IMG/VR virus record: IMGVR_UViG_3300021197_000767
Location: 1 to 28,390 of that record
Reading direction: 5' to 3' (one strand)
Length of the DNA: 28,390 nucleotides
DNA from: a virus
Below the pieces are notes generated by a model. That model searched no databases. It was not told the DNA's origin and saw only the letters and a list, made by a program, of their open reading frames with translations. The number at the start of each line of letters is the position of its first letter. Position 1 is the first letter of the stretch. Shown here piece after piece: positions 1 through 5,786 of the stretch. A program made the position numbers and the translations under genes.

Positions 1-63
1 AAATGGATAAAGAAAAAAAATAAAATAAAATAAGGAAACGTCAACAGAAACAAAACATAAAAA

Positions 64-528
64 ATGCAAAACAAAAAAAACGATATTACACTACATTTAA
101 ATAGTGAACAGTTAAAAGATATAACAAAACAAGTTCGTGATAATGGACAAGCAGATAAGCGTTTTGATATAAACCTGCTTGAAGGCAAACTTTCTGAATC
201 TGAATGGTCAGGTATTTTAAAGACAGTGGAAGTAAAAAAAGATTATCAGGCACACAAAACTGGTAACATAGCTGTAGAATATAGTTATAAGAATAAACCT
301 AGCGGAATATCAACAACTGAGGCTGAATATATAGCATATATATTAGTTGATAAAAACCAAAATGACAGTATAGCTTTTTTTGTAAAAACCGAAATCCTTA
401 AAAGGATGTGTAGAAAATATGTAGATACAGACCGCAACAGGTTAGGTGGGGATGACTTTAATTCTAAAATAATATTACTACCTATAAAAGAATTAACCAA
501 TCCTGAAAGTTTATTTGATGAAGTCTGA
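64..528 (+). CDS. PD-(D/E)XK nuclease-like phage protein
   Basis: This 154-residue protein contains the run VEVKKD (residues 55-60), followed by TGNIAVEY (67-73) and GISTTEAEY (81-89). E56 and K58 fit the E-x-K half of a PD-(D/E)XK nuclease core, and E72 and E86 are further acidic candidates. I recall this TGN...EY...GISTTEA pattern from uncharacterised phage proteins with a restriction-endonuclease or resolvase-like fold, so a role in DNA processing is an inference. The upstream 63 bases are A-rich with no ribosome binding site at ideal distance (AAGGAAA lies about 25 bases before the ATG), so the start is reasonable but not certain. It is the first gene of the early block and ends 48 bases before the small HTH-like gene. 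Confidence 0.6.
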   Translation: MQNKKNDITLHLNSEQLKDITKQVRDNGQADKRFDINLLEGKLSESEWSGILKTVEVKKDYQAHKTGNIAVEYSYKNKPSGISTTEAEYIAYILVDKNQNDSIAFFVKTEILKRMCRKYVDTDRNRLGGDDFNSKIILLPIKELTNPESLFDEV

Positions 529-576
529 AGCATTTAATTGGGTTGTAAATTTATTATTTGTAGAATTGATAGCGGT

Positions 577-780
577 ATGAAATTTGAATTTGTAGAAGAA
601 AAAGAAAACCTGATAAAAGATACAGCATTGCGGGATATAAAATTAGTTACTGCCTATATGATTTTGCAAAAATATGCTGTAGAATACAGCTATAGTCAAA
701 GGATTGAAATTTTATCAAAAGAATTCAGCCTTAGTTTTCAAGGTGTGAAAAACATCATACAGAAATTAAGGCATGAATAG
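577..780 (+). CDS. Small HTH-like protein
   Basis: This encodes a 67-residue protein. The C-terminal half, with IEILSKEFSLSFQGVKNIIQKL, has the length and hydrophobic spacing of a helix-turn-helix, with FSLSFQGVKNII as the possible turn and recognition helix. A DNA-binding regulator is therefore plausible, but no family is recognised. I chose the ATG at 577. The frame stays open to a TTG at 538, which would add 13 residues and has a GAAG eight bases upstream, so that longer form cannot be excluded. The gene is followed directly by an intrinsic terminator, so it closes the first transcription unit. Confidence 0.55.
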   Translation: MKFEFVEEKENLIKDTALRDIKLVTAYMILQKYAVEYSYSQRIEILSKEFSLSFQGVKNIIQKLRHE

Positions 781-815
781 ATAGACTGACATTTGAAATG
801 TTAGTTGGCATGAAG

Positions 816-851
816 AACCCTGTGAAACTGGTATGTGGCGCAGGGTTTTTT
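816..851 (+). terminator. Intrinsic terminator after the HTH-like gene
   Basis: AACCCTGTG at 816-824 pairs with CGCAGGGTT at 839-847 (one G-T wobble), with a 14-base loop and a run of six T at 846-851. It is the first of four hairpin-plus-T-tract terminators separating small early units. Confidence 0.8.
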
Positions 852-874
852 GTTTATATGTTTATATGTAAACA

Positions 875-908
875 ATACTTGACAAGTATAGTTTAAACAG
901 GCTACCTT
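875..908 (+). promoter_or_regulatory. Early promoter P1 with palindromic operator candidate
   Basis: TTGACA (879-884) is a perfect sigma70 -35 box. With an 18-base spacer the -10 position holds TACCTT (903-908), a poor match to TATAAT. The -35 lies inside a perfect 15-base palindrome, ATACTTG-A-CAAGTAT (875-889). The symmetry extends imperfectly outward, with TGTAAAC on the left and GTTTAAACA on the right. A weak -10 with a palindrome over the -35 suggests a repressed or activated phage promoter. Relatives are at 1774 and 2423. Confidence 0.65.
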
Positions 909-945
909 TAGGGGTATTTTAAAATTAAAGAAAGAGAGCAATAAA

Positions 946-1113
946 ATGAATAAACAAATTATAGAAAAATTAGAAAACGCTTTAAAAACAGTAACCATTG
1001 AGATTGTTGAATCACATAATTCTAAAACTAAACACATGAAAGACTTTGTTTTTCAAGCTCTTTGCTCTGTTGAGTTAGACCTTGAACAAGCGTTAAAACT
1101 AATTAAAAAATAA
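946..1113 (+). CDS. Small hypothetical protein, 55 residues
   Basis: The ORF starts ATGAATAAACAAATT and ends TAA at 1111-1113. It lies behind promoter P1 and behind the ribosome binding site AAAGAAAGAGAG, 6 to 7 bases upstream. The product is helical in character (MNKQIIEKLENALKTVT at the N-terminus; SVELDLEQALKLIKK at the C-terminus) with no recognised motif. Nearly the same leader (AATTAAAGAAAGAGAG) precedes the next gene, which supports both as translated genes of one operon. Function unknown. Confidence 0.65.
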   Translation: MNKQIIEKLENALKTVTIEIVESHNSKTKHMKDFVFQALCSVELDLEQALKLIKK

Positions 1114-1137
1114 CAATTAAAGAAAGAGAGAAATAAT

Positions 1138-1539
1138 ATGAAATACATAAAATCATTTGGTGGTAGGGAAAAATACAAACCTTGCAAATTAAAAAAAGAT
1201 AGGGTTGGTGATTGTGTTGTGCGTGCTATAGCTCATGCACTGGACCAAGACTACAAGCACACATTTCAAGACTTAATAAACATCAGTTGGGAAATGCTTG
1301 ATATGCCAAACAGTTGGACTGTTGCAGAAGAATACTTAAAAAGGCAGGGATGGGTAAAAAATAAACCTATGAGAAATAGCAGAAATAGAAAGTTGAAGGT
1401 AGTTCAATTTCCAACTTATGGGACTTTTATAATTATGACTACAGGCCACATGACTTGTGTGAAAGATGGTCAATTATTAGATTCATGGAATTGTGGCAAA
1501 TCAAGTGCTAACAGTTATTATACAAAGGAAGGTGTTTAA
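1138..1539 (+). CDS. Papain-like cysteine peptidase-fold protein
   Basis: This 133-residue protein has GDCVVRAIAHAL near the N-terminus and GHMTCVKDGQLLDSWN near the C-terminus. The arrangement C26, H104 and D115 (or N118) matches the Cys-His-Asp/Asn order of papain-like cysteine peptidases, with the Cys at the start of a helix and the His on a strand. Short phage proteins of this pattern are common and mostly uncharacterised. Proteolysis, deamidation or an isopeptidase activity on a host target are all possible. The start has a strong AAAGAAAGAGAG site. It sits in the P1 operon, which suggests expression early after infection. Confidence 0.6.
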   Translation: MKYIKSFGGREKYKPCKLKKDRVGDCVVRAIAHALDQDYKHTFQDLINISWEMLDMPNSWTVAEEYLKRQGWVKNKPMRNSRNRKLKVVQFPTYGTFIIMTTGHMTCVKDGQLLDSWNCGKSSANSYYTKEGV

Positions 1540-1540
1540 T

Positions 1541-1675
1541 ATGATAGAAGGACATTCATGCTTTAATGGTGTAGACTTTATACTGGTAATGGGCATAGCC
1601 CTTGCCTTACTAAGAATAAGCCTTTTAAAGGACAAATTAAGACCATATCAAAAGCGCAGATTTTATCAAAGATAA
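1541..1675 (+). CDS. Small single-pass membrane protein, 44 residues
   Basis: The ATG at 1541 follows the TAA of the cysteine protein by one base and has AAGGAAGG about 10 bases upstream. The frame is open back to 1493, but that longer version would overlap the previous gene and lacks a ribosome site. Residues 13-29 (FILVMGIALALLRISLL) form one hydrophobic helix, and the C-terminus is basic (KLRPYQKRRFYQR), which favours a cytoplasmic tail. No family recognised. Its position after a possible host-directed protease suggests an early membrane-active accessory, which is inference. Confidence 0.55.
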   Translation: MIEGHSCFNGVDFILVMGIALALLRISLLKDKLRPYQKRRFYQR

Positions 1676-1715
1676 TTTGTAGGTGGCAAGAAGCCACATT
1701 GCGTGTAACTACAAA
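1676..1715 (+). other. Nested stem-loop, possible structured 3' UTR or small RNA
   Basis: TTTGTAG (1676-1682) pairs perfectly with CTACAAA (1709-1715). Inside it, GTGGC (1683-1687) pairs with GCCAC (1693-1697) around an AAGAA loop, leaving an 11-base single-stranded arm ATTGCGTGTAA. The element starts right after the stop codon of the membrane protein and is followed by a strong terminator. A processed 3' RNA or an mRNA end stabiliser are both possible. Confidence 0.4.
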
Positions 1716-1721
1716 ACAATC

Positions 1722-1745
1722 AAGCCCCTTAACTGGGGCTTTTTT
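1722..1745 (+). terminator. Intrinsic terminator after the P1 operon
   Basis: AAGCCCC (1722-1728) and GGGGCTT (1735-1741) form a perfect 7-bp stem with loop TTAACT, followed by a T run to 1745. This ends the operon 946-1675. Confidence 0.9.
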
Positions 1746-1773
1746 GTTGCTTAAAATTAATTGTAAATAATAG

Positions 1774-1803
1774 TTGACAAGAATAGTTTAAATAAGTTAC
1801 CTT
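1774..1803 (+). promoter_or_regulatory. Early promoter P2
   Basis: TTGACA (1774-1779), an 18-base spacer, then TACCTT (1798-1803), the same boxes as P1. The flank TTAATTGTAAATAATA before the -35 is identical to that of P3 at 2407-2422. The predicted transcript start is near 1810, so the in-frame ATG at 1811 would be at the very 5' end, which favours the ATG at 1853 as the real start of the next gene. Confidence 0.65.
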
Positions 1804-1852
1804 TAGGTATATGAATTTATTTAATAACACAAATAAAAAAGAGGATAATAAA

Positions 1853-2344
1853 ATGAAAAATAAAATTAACTTAACACAGCTTCAAGCGCAGACATTTATA
1901 AGTATATTTGACACCTGCGCTTTTGACCAGTTTTGGAATGTAGATGGTGGTGTGCAAATCTGTATTGATTCAGATAGGGACACAACCCCTGACACATTCA
2001 GGGCAATAGCAAAGCAGGCAGGCTTTACTAAAGGACAAATAAAATCATTAGCAAAAAAAGGTATTTTGACTGATGTATTTACTGATGATGGGAATTTGTT
2101 TTTTACATTTCCTGATGATTTGCAAATTAGCATTGCTTCATTGCTTGTTGGATTAGATGATGTAGATGATGTAGCTGATGACACATTTTCTACAATTTGG
2201 TCTATTTGTCATGGTGTAGATTGTGCTAGTGATGATTTGGCAATGACAGGCAAAGCTGTCACCAAGTTTAATGACTGGCAAAGAGCAGGTGCAGATACGC
2301 AGGTTAATATATTTGATTTGCTTGCACCCCATTTTAAAAGCTAG
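1853..2344 (+). CDS. Aspartate-rich, glutamate-free protein with wHTH-like segment
   Basis: The gene encodes 163 residues from the ATG at 1853, which has GAGG 8 to 11 bases upstream. I count about 24 Asp and no Glu, against about 13 Lys plus Arg, so it is strongly acidic. Asp clusters include DSDRD and LDDVDDVADD. Residues from about 49 to 84 (FRAIAKQAGFTKGQIKSLAKKGIL, then a DDG turn and LFFTF) look like a winged helix-turn-helix with its wing. It is the only gene between P2 and a terminator. It could be a transcription factor or an acidic nucleic-acid mimic. No family is recognised. Confidence 0.6.
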   Translation: MKNKINLTQLQAQTFISIFDTCAFDQFWNVDGGVQICIDSDRDTTPDTFRAIAKQAGFTKGQIKSLAKKGILTDVFTDDGNLFFTFPDDLQISIASLLVGLDDVDDVADDTFSTIWSICHGVDCASDDLAMTGKAVTKFNDWQRAGADTQVNIFDLLAPHFKS

Positions 2345-2370
2345 TCAGAACCTTAATAAAGAAAGACATG

Positions 2371-2395
2371 AAGCCCCCTTTTCAGGGGGTTTTTT
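2371..2395 (+). terminator. Intrinsic terminator of the P2 unit
   Basis: CCCCCT (2374-2379) pairs with AGGGGG (2384-2389) around TTTC, extended by AAG and TTT flanks, and is followed by TTTTTT to 2395. It isolates the aspartate-rich gene as a one-gene unit. Confidence 0.9.
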
Positions 2396-2422
2396 GTTTA
2401 TATAATTAATTGTAAATAATAC

Positions 2423-2452
2423 TTGACAAGAATATAAGAAAATCATTATACT
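2423..2452 (+). promoter_or_regulatory. Early promoter P3
   Basis: TTGACA (2423-2428), 18-base spacer, TATACT (2447-2452). This is the strongest -10 of the three related promoters. The -35 again lies in the near palindrome ATACTTG-A-CAAGAAT, one mismatch from that at P1. The predicted transcript start near 2459 argues against the ATG at 2459 as the start of the next gene. Confidence 0.7.
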
Positions 2453-2494
2453 TACTACATGAATTATATTAATAAACAGAAAGAGAGTAACACA

Positions 2495-2761
2495 GTGAAA
2501 AAAACATTAAAAGACTTTAATTATACTGATTCAAATAACATGACTGTAAAAATGCTACCAAAACCTGAAGTGCAAGCAATGCTTAAGGGACTTAGAAGGG
2601 CTAATAAAGAAGCAGGTAAAACTATTTTTGCTATCTTTAAAGAAGACATGGGCTACAGCGTACTAGCACACTACCCAAAGCGTGGTATTGTTAGGGTCTT
2701 AAATGCTTTAAACTTTAATAGATGCTACACTGTTAGAATTGATAAAAACCTTTTTGCTTAA
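2495..2761 (+). CDS. Hypothetical protein, 88 residues, GTG start
   Basis: I chose the GTG at 2495, which has AGAAAGAGAG about 8 bases upstream, the same leader as the other early genes. The in-frame ATG at 2459 falls at the predicted transcript start of P3 and has no ribosome site. The protein is basic, starting MKKTLKDFNYTDSN (initiator GTG read as Met), with a helix MLKGLRRANKEAGK and a C-terminal part rich in Arg and aromatic residues (HYPKRGIVRVLNALNFNRCY). No known family is recognised. It heads a three-gene operon running to the terminator at 3814. Confidence 0.6.
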   Translation: MKKTLKDFNYTDSNNMTVKMLPKPEVQAMLKGLRRANKEAGKTIFAIFKEDMGYSVLAHYPKRGIVRVLNALNFNRCYTVRIDKNLFA

Positions 2762-2775
2762 TCAAACCAAAAACA

Positions 2776-2797
2776 GGGGTGGTGTAAAAGCCACCCC
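2776..2797 (+). other. GC-rich hairpin between two early genes
   Basis: GGGGTGG (2776-2782) pairs perfectly with CCACCCC (2791-2797) around TGTAAAAG. No T tract follows on the + strand, so it is not a standard terminator. It lies 23 bases before the next start codon and could set mRNA stability or processing inside the P3 operon. Confidence 0.5.
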
Positions 2798-2819
2798 ACA
2801 AAAGAGAAAGAAAATAAAA

Positions 2820-3155
2820 ATGAAAAGACCAGTAATAATTAGAAAAGAAATTGACTCACTTTTAGGAATTAGACAATCAAGCTATTATCTTATGAAGAAT
2901 AACAAAGAAGCAGATATTGCATTGATTAGCAAGCTTGGAAAAAATTATTTTAAAGTAGCAATCAGACTTGACTACTATAAAGAAGTAAGTGAAGCTGAAC
3001 TTTTTAACCACTTGAAGTCTTTAAATAAATTTAAATATTATGGCACTGTTAGTGAAATTAAAGCAGTCAGGCTTATACCTGCTGATGAAGATAGGACTGC
3101 CAGTTCAGCTTATTTAATATTTGATGTGGACTATAATATTAGTTTAAACATTTAA
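2820..3155 (+). CDS. Hypothetical protein, 111 residues
   Basis: The start at 2820 is preceded by AAAGAGAAAG, the local early ribosome site. The frame remains open to 2739, but that part runs through the hairpin at 2776-2797 and overlaps the preceding gene. The product begins MKRPVIIRKEIDSLLGIRQSS and has alternating strand-like segments toward the end (YLIFDVDYNISLNI). No motif is recognised. It is the middle gene of the P3 operon. Confidence 0.55.
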   Translation: MKRPVIIRKEIDSLLGIRQSSYYLMKNNKEADIALISKLGKNYFKVAIRLDYYKEVSEAELFNHLKSLNKFKYYGTVSEIKAVRLIPADEDRTASSAYLIFDVDYNISLNI

Positions 3156-3181
3156 CCAAATAAAAGAGAAAGAAAAATAAA

Positions 3182-3790
3182 ATGAAAAGAGTAAAATTAG
3201 AAAAAATGCTAGATGAACTTTTTGACAGTTGCCTTAGAGCTTCATTAAAAAACAGCAACAATGATTCCTGTGTTAAGAACAATAAAAATAAAATCACTTA
3301 CAGGCTTAAAAGAATGAGTGACAACTTAGGAATCAGAATGGTTGATAATAGACATTCTAAGGACCAAGTAGATGAAATAAAACATGAAGATGCTTTCTAC
3401 ACTGTAGCCTACAGAGAATTGTGCTATTTGTCACATCAAGGTCAAGAAGCAGGTTCAGTGTTTGGTTGTGAGTTTTACACTGATTTAATGTTTGTTGGGA
3501 ACAAATTAATTTCTTGCAGTGTTGTTGCTAATTTTGTTAATAATGAAAACCATGATGAACCACATGATTCTTTGCGCCCAAGTGTTGATGTGCATTGGAA
3601 ACTAAGGGAAGATGGTAAGTTCAATTTTGATTTAGGTTGTTCAAGCTTTAACAATACCAACTTCCATGAAATAAGAAAATACCAACACGCTTTAGCTTTG
3701 GTTGAAAAAGTTGTTGTTCCAAAAATGAAAACCATTACAGATGGAATTTGGAATCTTCCAAGAATCACAATAGCCAAAGACATAGACTAA
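3182..3790 (+). CDS. Hypothetical protein, 202 residues
   Basis: This is the last gene of the P3 operon, starting 26 bases after the previous stop with AAAAGAGAAAG upstream and ending just before an intrinsic terminator. The N-terminal 70 residues are charged and helical. The middle has a run of strand-like segments with several Cys and His residues (GCEFYTDLMFVGNKLISCS, then NENHDEPHD). The spacing does not match a metal site I know. Function unknown. Confidence 0.6.
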   Translation: MKRVKLEKMLDELFDSCLRASLKNSNNDSCVKNNKNKITYRLKRMSDNLGIRMVDNRHSKDQVDEIKHEDAFYTVAYRELCYLSHQGQEAGSVFGCEFYTDLMFVGNKLISCSVVANFVNNENHDEPHDSLRPSVDVHWKLREDGKFNFDLGCSSFNNTNFHEIRKYQHALALVEKVVVPKMKTITDGIWNLPRITIAKDID

Positions 3791-3813
3791 ATCACAACTT
3801 AAAAAGAAAGATG

Positions 3814-3844
3814 AAAAAGCCTTGCAGAAATGTGGGGCTTTTTT
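3814..3844 (+). terminator. Intrinsic terminator ending the early block
   Basis: AAAAAGCC at 3814-3821 pairs with GGCTTTTT at 3836-3843. The stem continues inward through TTGCA and TGTGG, using G-T wobbles, around a GAAA tetraloop, and a T run to 3844 follows. It separates early genes from the late control region. Confidence 0.85.
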
Positions 3845-3899
3845 ATTTATATAATATCAATATAATATTTTTATGTTTATAATATTATTAACACTTCGT

Positions 3900-3931
3900 G
3901 TACTGTTAGCTAGTACTTAAACAAAGTTACC
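3900..3931 (+). promoter_or_regulatory. Operator-like element related to P1 and to the right-end repeats
   Basis: GTACT (3900-3904) and AGTAC (3912-3916) form an inverted repeat around GTTAGCT. The following TTAAACAAAGTTACC resembles TTTAAACAGGCTACC of P1. TTAGCTAGTACTTA (3906-3919) matches TTAGCTAACACTTA at 28368-28381 at 12 of 14 positions. A shared regulator binding site is inferred. Confidence 0.4.
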
Positions 3932-3950
3932 AAACTATTTATTTTTTTAT

Positions 3951-3959
3951 TGGTATAAT
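3951..3959 (+). promoter_or_regulatory. Extended -10 promoter candidate for the packaging and structural genes
   Basis: TGGTATAAT is a perfect extended -10 (TG-n-TATAAT). No clear -35 lies 17 bases upstream, which is tolerable for extended -10 promoters. It is the best promoter between the terminator at 3814 and the terminase genes. The leader to 4083 contains only an 11-codon ORF (3965-4000) that I do not credit. Confidence 0.55.
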
Positions 3960-4045
3960 TGTGTATGGCTTATGGAAAGCTGAAACTGCCAAAGTTATAA
4001 TAAGAAGGCAATAGGGCAGAAGAACAAACAACCAAACTAAACTAA

Positions 4046-4055
4046 TCCTGCAGGA
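4046..4055. other. Perfect 10-bp palindrome upstream of terminase
   Basis: TCCTGCAGGA is fully self-complementary and is GC-rich against an A-rich surrounding. It lies 157 bases before the small terminase start, where packaging or regulatory sites often sit. No further evidence for function. Confidence 0.3.
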
Positions 4056-4083
4056 AAGGTTTTTAAATTAAGAGGTAATATCT

Positions 4084-4161
4084 ATGCCATATGGTGCATA
4101 TCCAAAAAAGAAGAAGAAGATGAAAAAGAAGAAGAAGGTCAACCTTAAAAGAAAAAAGTAA
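4084..4161 (+). CDS. Lysine-rich 25-residue peptide
   Basis: The ATG at 4084 has AGAGG about 10 bases upstream and opens a frame of 25 codons ending TAA at 4159-4161. The product is MPYGAYPKKKKKMKKKKK followed by VNLKRKK, with about 16 Lys or Arg. Such a peptide would bind nucleic acid or acidic surfaces non-specifically. It could also arise from A-rich DNA by chance, although the good ribosome site, the non-repetitive start and its place at the head of the late operon favour a real gene. Tiny lysine-rich ORFs next to terminase genes occur in other phages, as I recall. Confidence 0.45.
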   Translation: MPYGAYPKKKKKMKKKKKVNLKRKK

Positions 4162-4211
4162 TGAATCCACGCTCTATATAGCCCCAAAAACGCATTATTA
4201 TATTATAAAGC

Positions 4212-4547
4212 ATGCCTAACCCTACTAAGCCTGAATTTCAGGCAGAAAACAGGAATGAGGATGGTACATTTAAAAAAGGTACATCAGGCAATCCTAATGG
4301 TAGACCTAAGAAAGGTTTTGCCATAGCTGATATATTGGAAACAATCGGGGACACAGCTTTCAATGGGGATAAAACATTAAAGGAAGCTATCTTAGAAAAG
4401 GTGTACCAAAACGCATTAGCAGGGGACCTTAACAGCGCTAAGTTTATAGCAGATAGAACAGAAGGAACCGCCTTACAAAAGATGTCAGTAACTACAAATG
4501 AGCCAGTGCAGGTACTAAGAATTATTGATGAAAATGAAATTGATTAA
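4212..4547 (+). CDS. Small terminase subunit candidate (DUF5681-type)
   Basis: The 111-residue protein carries FKKGTSGNPNGRPKKG (residues 20-35), the hallmark of the DUF5681 family, whose members sit just before large terminase genes. The remainder is helical (ILEKVYQNALAGDLNSAKFIADRTEG), typical of the oligomerising part of small terminases that recognise phage DNA and hand it to TerL. It ends 11 bases before the TerL start. No strong ribosome site precedes this ATG, the only clear candidate being AAAG 3 bases upstream, so leader coupling or weak expression is possible. Role assigned from motif plus position. Confidence 0.75.
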   Translation: MPNPTKPEFQAENRNEDGTFKKGTSGNPNGRPKKGFAIADILETIGDTAFNGDKTLKEAILEKVYQNALAGDLNSAKFIADRTEGTALQKMSVTTNEPVQVLRIIDENEID

Positions 4548-4558
4548 ACAGCCTGCAA

Positions 4559-5785
4559 ATGGATATAAGGCTAGACAAAACTAGATGGGAAATTTTAAAG
4601 CACCCTGCAGATGTAAAAATTTTAATAACAGGCAGAAGATGGGGAAAGTCAGTTTTATCAGCAGTGTATCTGCTACACCAACCTTTTTTGGCAGGGGAAC
4701 GCAGGTTATATATAGCCCCTTATTACAGGCAGGCAAAGCTAATTATGTTTCCCCTGATGAAAGAATTAATGCTTCAATTTGGGGATGTAAAGATAAATGA
4801 AACAGAACTATCATTTAGATTTGACAATGGTGCAGAGCTATCACTTAAAGGTGCTGACAACCCTGACAGTCTTAGGGGTATTAGTTTGGGGCGCAACGGG
4901 TCCAATGGGGTTGTCTTAGATGAAATGGCTTTTATTAAAGAAGGGTTCTTTGAAGAAGTGATAACACCAATGCTACTGGACCATAATGCTAAAGCTCTTT
5001 TAACTTCCACACCGAATGGATTTAACCATTTATATTCAACCTATTTACTTGGCTTAGGCAAAAACCCTAGATACAAATCTTGGCAATACAGCACGCTTGA
5101 ACATGGGATGATTCCAAAGAAAGCTGTGCTTGAAGCTAAGAAGTCAATGACCAAAGACCAATACAAGCAGGAAATGCTTGGCACATTCCTTACATCAGGA
5201 AATAAAGCGGTTTGGGAATTTGACAGAAATGAGCATGTCAGGGCAATCAAAGACATGCCACCTAAGATGTTTTTTGGATTAGATTTTAATGTAGCCACTA
5301 TGGCTTGCGTACTGATGGGCAGGTACTCAGATGGAACCTTAGCAGTTGTTGATGAATTGGTTTTAAGCAATTCCAACACTGATGAAATGGCTAGACTAAT
5401 GAAAAAGAAATATCCACAAGTGGTAGACGTTTATCCCGACCCTGCGGGTAAAAGCAGGTCAACAGTTTCAATAAACAACCGCAGTGACCATTCTATTCTG
5501 CGTGAGCATGGATTTAATGTCTATGCTAAGAACAAAGCACCACATACAAAAGATAGGCTGTATAGTTTAAATAGAATGTTAAAAGATAGTGAAGGCAAAA
5601 TAAGAATGACAGTTGCACCTAAATGTGTAAATGTTATAAAAGATTATGAATTGTGTCAAAGGGAAAGCAATGGCTCTTTATCTAAGAAGGATGAAAACTT
5701 AACACACTTCTTAGATGCTTCGTCTTATTATATAGACTTAGTAGAACCTGCCTACAGAAGGACCGCAAAAACACTGGAATTTTAA
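4559..5785 (+). CDS. terL: Terminase large subunit
   Basis: This is the ATPase-nuclease that pumps DNA into the procapsid and cuts concatemers. The 408 residues contain a Walker A TGRRWGKS (24-31), Walker B VVLDE (118-122) and the coupling motif LLTSTPNG (147-154). The C-terminal RNase H-like nuclease domain starts at FFGLDF (D242), with D294 in VYPDP and D386 in THFLDA as further metal ligands. All catalytic positions are present and the length is normal for siphovirus terminases. It lies between the small terminase candidate and portal, with one base between its stop and the portal start. Confidence 0.95.
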   Translation: MDIRLDKTRWEILKHPADVKILITGRRWGKSVLSAVYLLHQPFLAGERRLYIAPYYRQAKLIMFPLMKELMLQFGDVKINETELSFRFDNGAELSLKGADNPDSLRGISLGRNGSNGVVLDEMAFIKEGFFEEVITPMLLDHNAKALLTSTPNGFNHLYSTYLLGLGKNPRYKSWQYSTLEHGMIPKKAVLEAKKSMTKDQYKQEMLGTFLTSGNKAVWEFDRNEHVRAIKDMPPKMFFGLDFNVATMACVLMGRYSDGTLAVVDELVLSNSNTDEMARLMKKKYPQVVDVYPDPAGKSRSTVSINNRSDHSILREHGFNVYAKNKAPHTKDRLYSLNRMLKDSEGKIRMTVAPKCVNVIKDYELCQRESNGSLSKKDENLTHFLDASSYYIDLVEPAYRRTAKTLEF

Positions 5786-5786
5786 A

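Noticed and set aside
3965-4000. 11-codon ORF (MAYGKLKLPKL) in the late leader.
   Set aside because: Too short, and no ribosome site upstream. It could be a leader peptide, but I see no supporting signal.
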